This document shows positions 62,282-64,000 of a DNA stretch of 64,000 bases, one piece after another (position 1 is the stretch's first letter; every line of letters begins with the position of its first letter). Source of the stretch: Hymenobacter actinosclerus (GTDB taxonomy: Bacteria > Bacteroidota > Bacteroidia > Cytophagales > Hymenobacteraceae). The notes beneath the pieces were generated by a model. It was given only the letters and a program-made list of their open reading frames with translations, had not been told where the DNA came from and searched no databases. A program made the translations under genes and the position numbers. The stretch is taken from contig NZ_FOHS01000002.1 of NCBI RefSeq assembly GCF_900111515.1, positions 1 through 64,000 on the forward strand, read 5' to 3'.

Positions 62282-63304
62282 ATGGACAATCACGACAAGC
62301 TCGCGCTGCCCGTCGGCACCACCCTCGACCGCTTCATCATGCGCAAGCAGGAGGATTTCCCCTACGCCACCGGCGAGCTAAGCCAGCTGCTGCGCGATTT
62401 CGCGCTGGCCTCCAAAATCGTTAACCGCGAAATCAACCGCTCGGGCCTGATTGACGTGGCCGGCGCCTACGGCAACCGCAACGTGCAGGGCGAAGAGCAG
62501 CAGAAGCTCGACGTGATTGCCAACATTCGCTTCATCCGGGCCCTGCGCAACGGTGGCGAGGTGTGTACCATCATCTCGGAAGAGGATGAGGAAATGATTC
62601 AGACGGGCAACGTGCAGGGCAAGTACGTGGTGGCCATCGATCCGCTCGACGGCTCCAGCAACATCGATGTCAACGTAAGCATCGGCACGATTTTCAGCAT
62701 CTACCGCCGCGTATCGCCCACCGGCACCGAGGGCACGGCCCAGGACTGCATGCAGACCGGCACCCACCAGGTGGCGGCCGGCTACGTAATTTACGGCTCC
62801 AGCACCATGATGGTGTACACGACCGGCAACGGCGTGAACGGCTTCACCTACGAGCCTTCGCTGGGCGAGTTCTTCCTCTCGCACCCCAACATTCAGACCC
62901 CCGCCACGGGCAGCGTGTACTCCGTGAATGAGGGCACGTCGGAGTATTTCTCCGAGGGCATGAAGAAATATGTAGCCCACTGCAAGGAGCAGAATTACTC
63001 GGCCCGCTACATCGGCTCGCTGGTGGCCGATTTCCACCGCAACCTGCTCAAGGGCGGCATTTATATGTACCCTGGCACCAGCAAAGTGCCCAACGGCAAG
63101 CTGCGGCTCATGTACGAGTGCAACCCGCTGGCCTTTATTGTGGAGCAGGCCGGCGGCAAGTCGAGCAACGGCCACCGCCGTACCCTGGAGCTGGAGCCTA
63201 CCGAGCTGCACCAGCGTTGCCCGGTATTCATCGGCTCGACCGAGATGGTAGAGAAGGCCGAGGAGTTTCTGGCCGCCGAAATGAAGACGGCCGAAGCCGA
63301 ATAG
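62282..63304 (+). CDS. fbp: Fructose-1,6-bisphosphatase, class I
   Basis: A 340-residue gluconeogenic enzyme that hydrolyses fructose 1,6-bisphosphate to fructose 6-phosphate. The metal site has [11 protein letters not shown] and [20 protein letters not shown]. Substrate-binding parts are [20 protein letters not shown] and [20 protein letters not shown]. Normal class I length, intact. A strong terminator follows. Confidence 0.97.
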   Translation: MDNHDKLALPVGTTLDRFIMRKQEDFPYATGELSQLLRDFALASKIVNREINRSGLIDVAGAYGNRNVQGEEQQKLDVIANIRFIRALRNGGEVCTIISEEDEEMIQTGNVQGKYVVAIDPLDGSSNIDVNVSIGTIFSIYRRVSPTGTEGTAQDCMQTGTHQVAAGYVIYGSSTMMVYTTGNGVNGFTYEPSLGEFFLSHPNIQTPATGSVYSVNEGTSEYFSEGMKKYVAHCKEQNYSARYIGSLVADFHRNLLKGGIYMYPGTSKVPNGKLRLMYECNPLAFIVEQAGGKSSNGHRRTLELEPTELHQRCPVFIGSTEMVEKAEEFLAAEMKTAEAE

Positions 63305-63327
63305 ATAACCCCAGAAGACCCCGAAAA

Positions 63328-63376
63328 CCACAAAAAAGCGCCGGCGGCCCATTGGGTCGCCGGCGCTTTTTTGTGG
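63328..63376. terminator. Bidirectional hairpin terminator
   Basis: CCACAAAAAAGCGCCGGCGG and its complement around CCCATTGGGT, between convergent genes, with A and T runs on both sides. Confidence 0.94.
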
Positions 63377-63392
63377 AGAGTGTTTGCTGAGA

Positions 63393-64000
63393 CTACTCGG
63401 CCTTTTTCTTGGCCGGCGCTTTCTTGGCAGGTTTGGCCGGCTGGGCCTCGGGGTTGCCGGCGGCGTTGTCCTCGGCCGTGGCCGGAATGATGCCGGCCGT
63501 GCTCATGGCTTCATCAGCGGCGGGCTGAGCGGCCTTTTTGGTGCTTTTTTTCTTGGGCGAAGTGTCGGCGGCAACAGGAAGGGCCGGGGCCTTGTCGGCG
63601 GCCTGCCCGGCTGCTTCATTCTCCGTTGCCTTATCCTCCTCAGTGGCCGGGGCCTGGTATTCGAGGCGCTGGCTTACAATGTTGTACCACTGCACCAGCT
63701 TCTTGATATCGGACAGGTACACCCGCTCGCGGTCGTAATCCGGGATGATACCTTCCATGAAGCTCACCAGCTCCTGGTCGTTCGACTTGTTGCTCAGGCC
63801 CAGCTCGGCGCCGTGCTGCTGATGAATGCGGTCGAATACTTCCGTCAGGGGCACCGTCTGGTCGTAATCCTGGGTATAGATGGAAATTTCCTGGAGCAGC
63901 GACACCTTGTTCTGGGCGGCGGCTACCGAGCGGCTGCCCTTGTCGTTGAGGGCTTCGATGATAACGCCGGCGCGGGTGGGGCGCACGAGGCGGTACAGAC
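63393..64000 (-). CDS. DUF5606-type protein (5' end beyond window)
   Basis: The visible 202 residues begin LYRLVRPTRAGVIIEAL at the window edge, so the true start lies outside. The N-terminal ~110 residues match the conserved Bacteroidota DUF5606 type (VSLLQEISIYTQDYDQTVPL, ERVYLSDIKKLVQWYNIVSQ). The C-terminal ~85 residues are a low-complexity tail rich in Ala, Pro and Lys (KKKSTKKAAQPAADEA, PAKPAKKAPAKKKAE). This could bind nucleic acid or be a flexible linker. Function unknown. Confidence 0.82.
   Translation of the reverse strand, partial: LYRLVRPTRAGVIIEALNDKGSRSVAAAQNKVSLLQEISIYTQDYDQTVPLTEVFDRIHQQHGAELGLSNKSNDQELVSFMEGIIPDYDRERVYLSDIKKLVQWYNIVSQRLEYQAPATEEDKATENEAAGQAADKAPALPVAADTSPKKKSTKKAAQPAADEAMSTAGIIPATAEDNAAGNPEAQPAKPAKKAPAKKKAE

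Overview
The window looks like chromosome from a Hymenobacter-like bacterium (Bacteroidota, Cytophagales). Supporting signs are high GC, many TAnnTTTG-type -7 promoter elements, almost no Shine-Dalgarno sequences, a secreted BNR-repeat protein with a probable type IX sorting tail, LytS/LytTR two-component pairs, a DUF5606-type protein, and several families of long intergenic inverted repeats. No tRNA or rRNA gene was recognised.

Positions 1-20310 are an accessory, decaying zone. It holds a Fic pseudogene, histidine kinase debris, at least four IS3-family remnants (two nested by later insertions), two complete IS5-family elements plus the tail of a third, an integrated Rep_3/iteron plasmid replicon (16710-18387), an esterase-like pseudogene and a VWA pseudogene cut by an IS5 copy. 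Inside this zone is a class I lanthipeptide-type locus: a LytS kinase and LytTR regulator (2639-4417), a full-length LanB dehydratase (4419-7502), a 44-residue Ser/Thr-rich and Cys-free candidate precursor (9485-9619), a second LytTR regulator (10223-10954) and a LanC-like protein (11633-12778) whose zinc-ligand motifs are altered. A precursor without Cys beside a cyclase without its zinc site suggests a product that is dehydrated but not lanthionine-bridged. This is the most novel proposal here. No transporter is visible, and an IS3 element lies 22 bp upstream of lanB, so the system may be partly inactivated. The biosynthetic gene asd (14700-15695) sits intact in the middle of the zone.

Positions 20335-31145 hold a three-gene redox set (FAD oxidoreductase, small His-tailed membrane protein, membrane 4Fe-4S protein), a disordered protein, a membrane-anchored carboxypeptidase-regulatory-like protein, an APC permease, a large anchored propeller-like protein and CorA.

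Positions 31275-38574 are a cell-surface polysaccharide region: a FemAB/GNAT-like protein, a flippase, a family 2 glycosyltransferase, a PMT-type glycosyltransferase and another polytopic protein. Tandem 7-8 bp repeats touch the gene ends here.

Positions 38665-64000 are mostly core genes: acyl-ACP desaturase, lipoproteins, DUF427, a VWA/MoxR pair with a CPCC protein, cyclophilin, fasciclin, mpl, dnaB (with a LAGLIDADG intein in its P-loop), a secreted BNR protein, gyrB, rsgA, waaA, a peroxiredoxin with a Fur/PerR regulator, enoyl-CoA hydratase, aspartate kinase, fbp and a partial DUF5606-type gene. Most intergenic gaps hold either a strong hairpin terminator or a copy of the inverted-repeat families.
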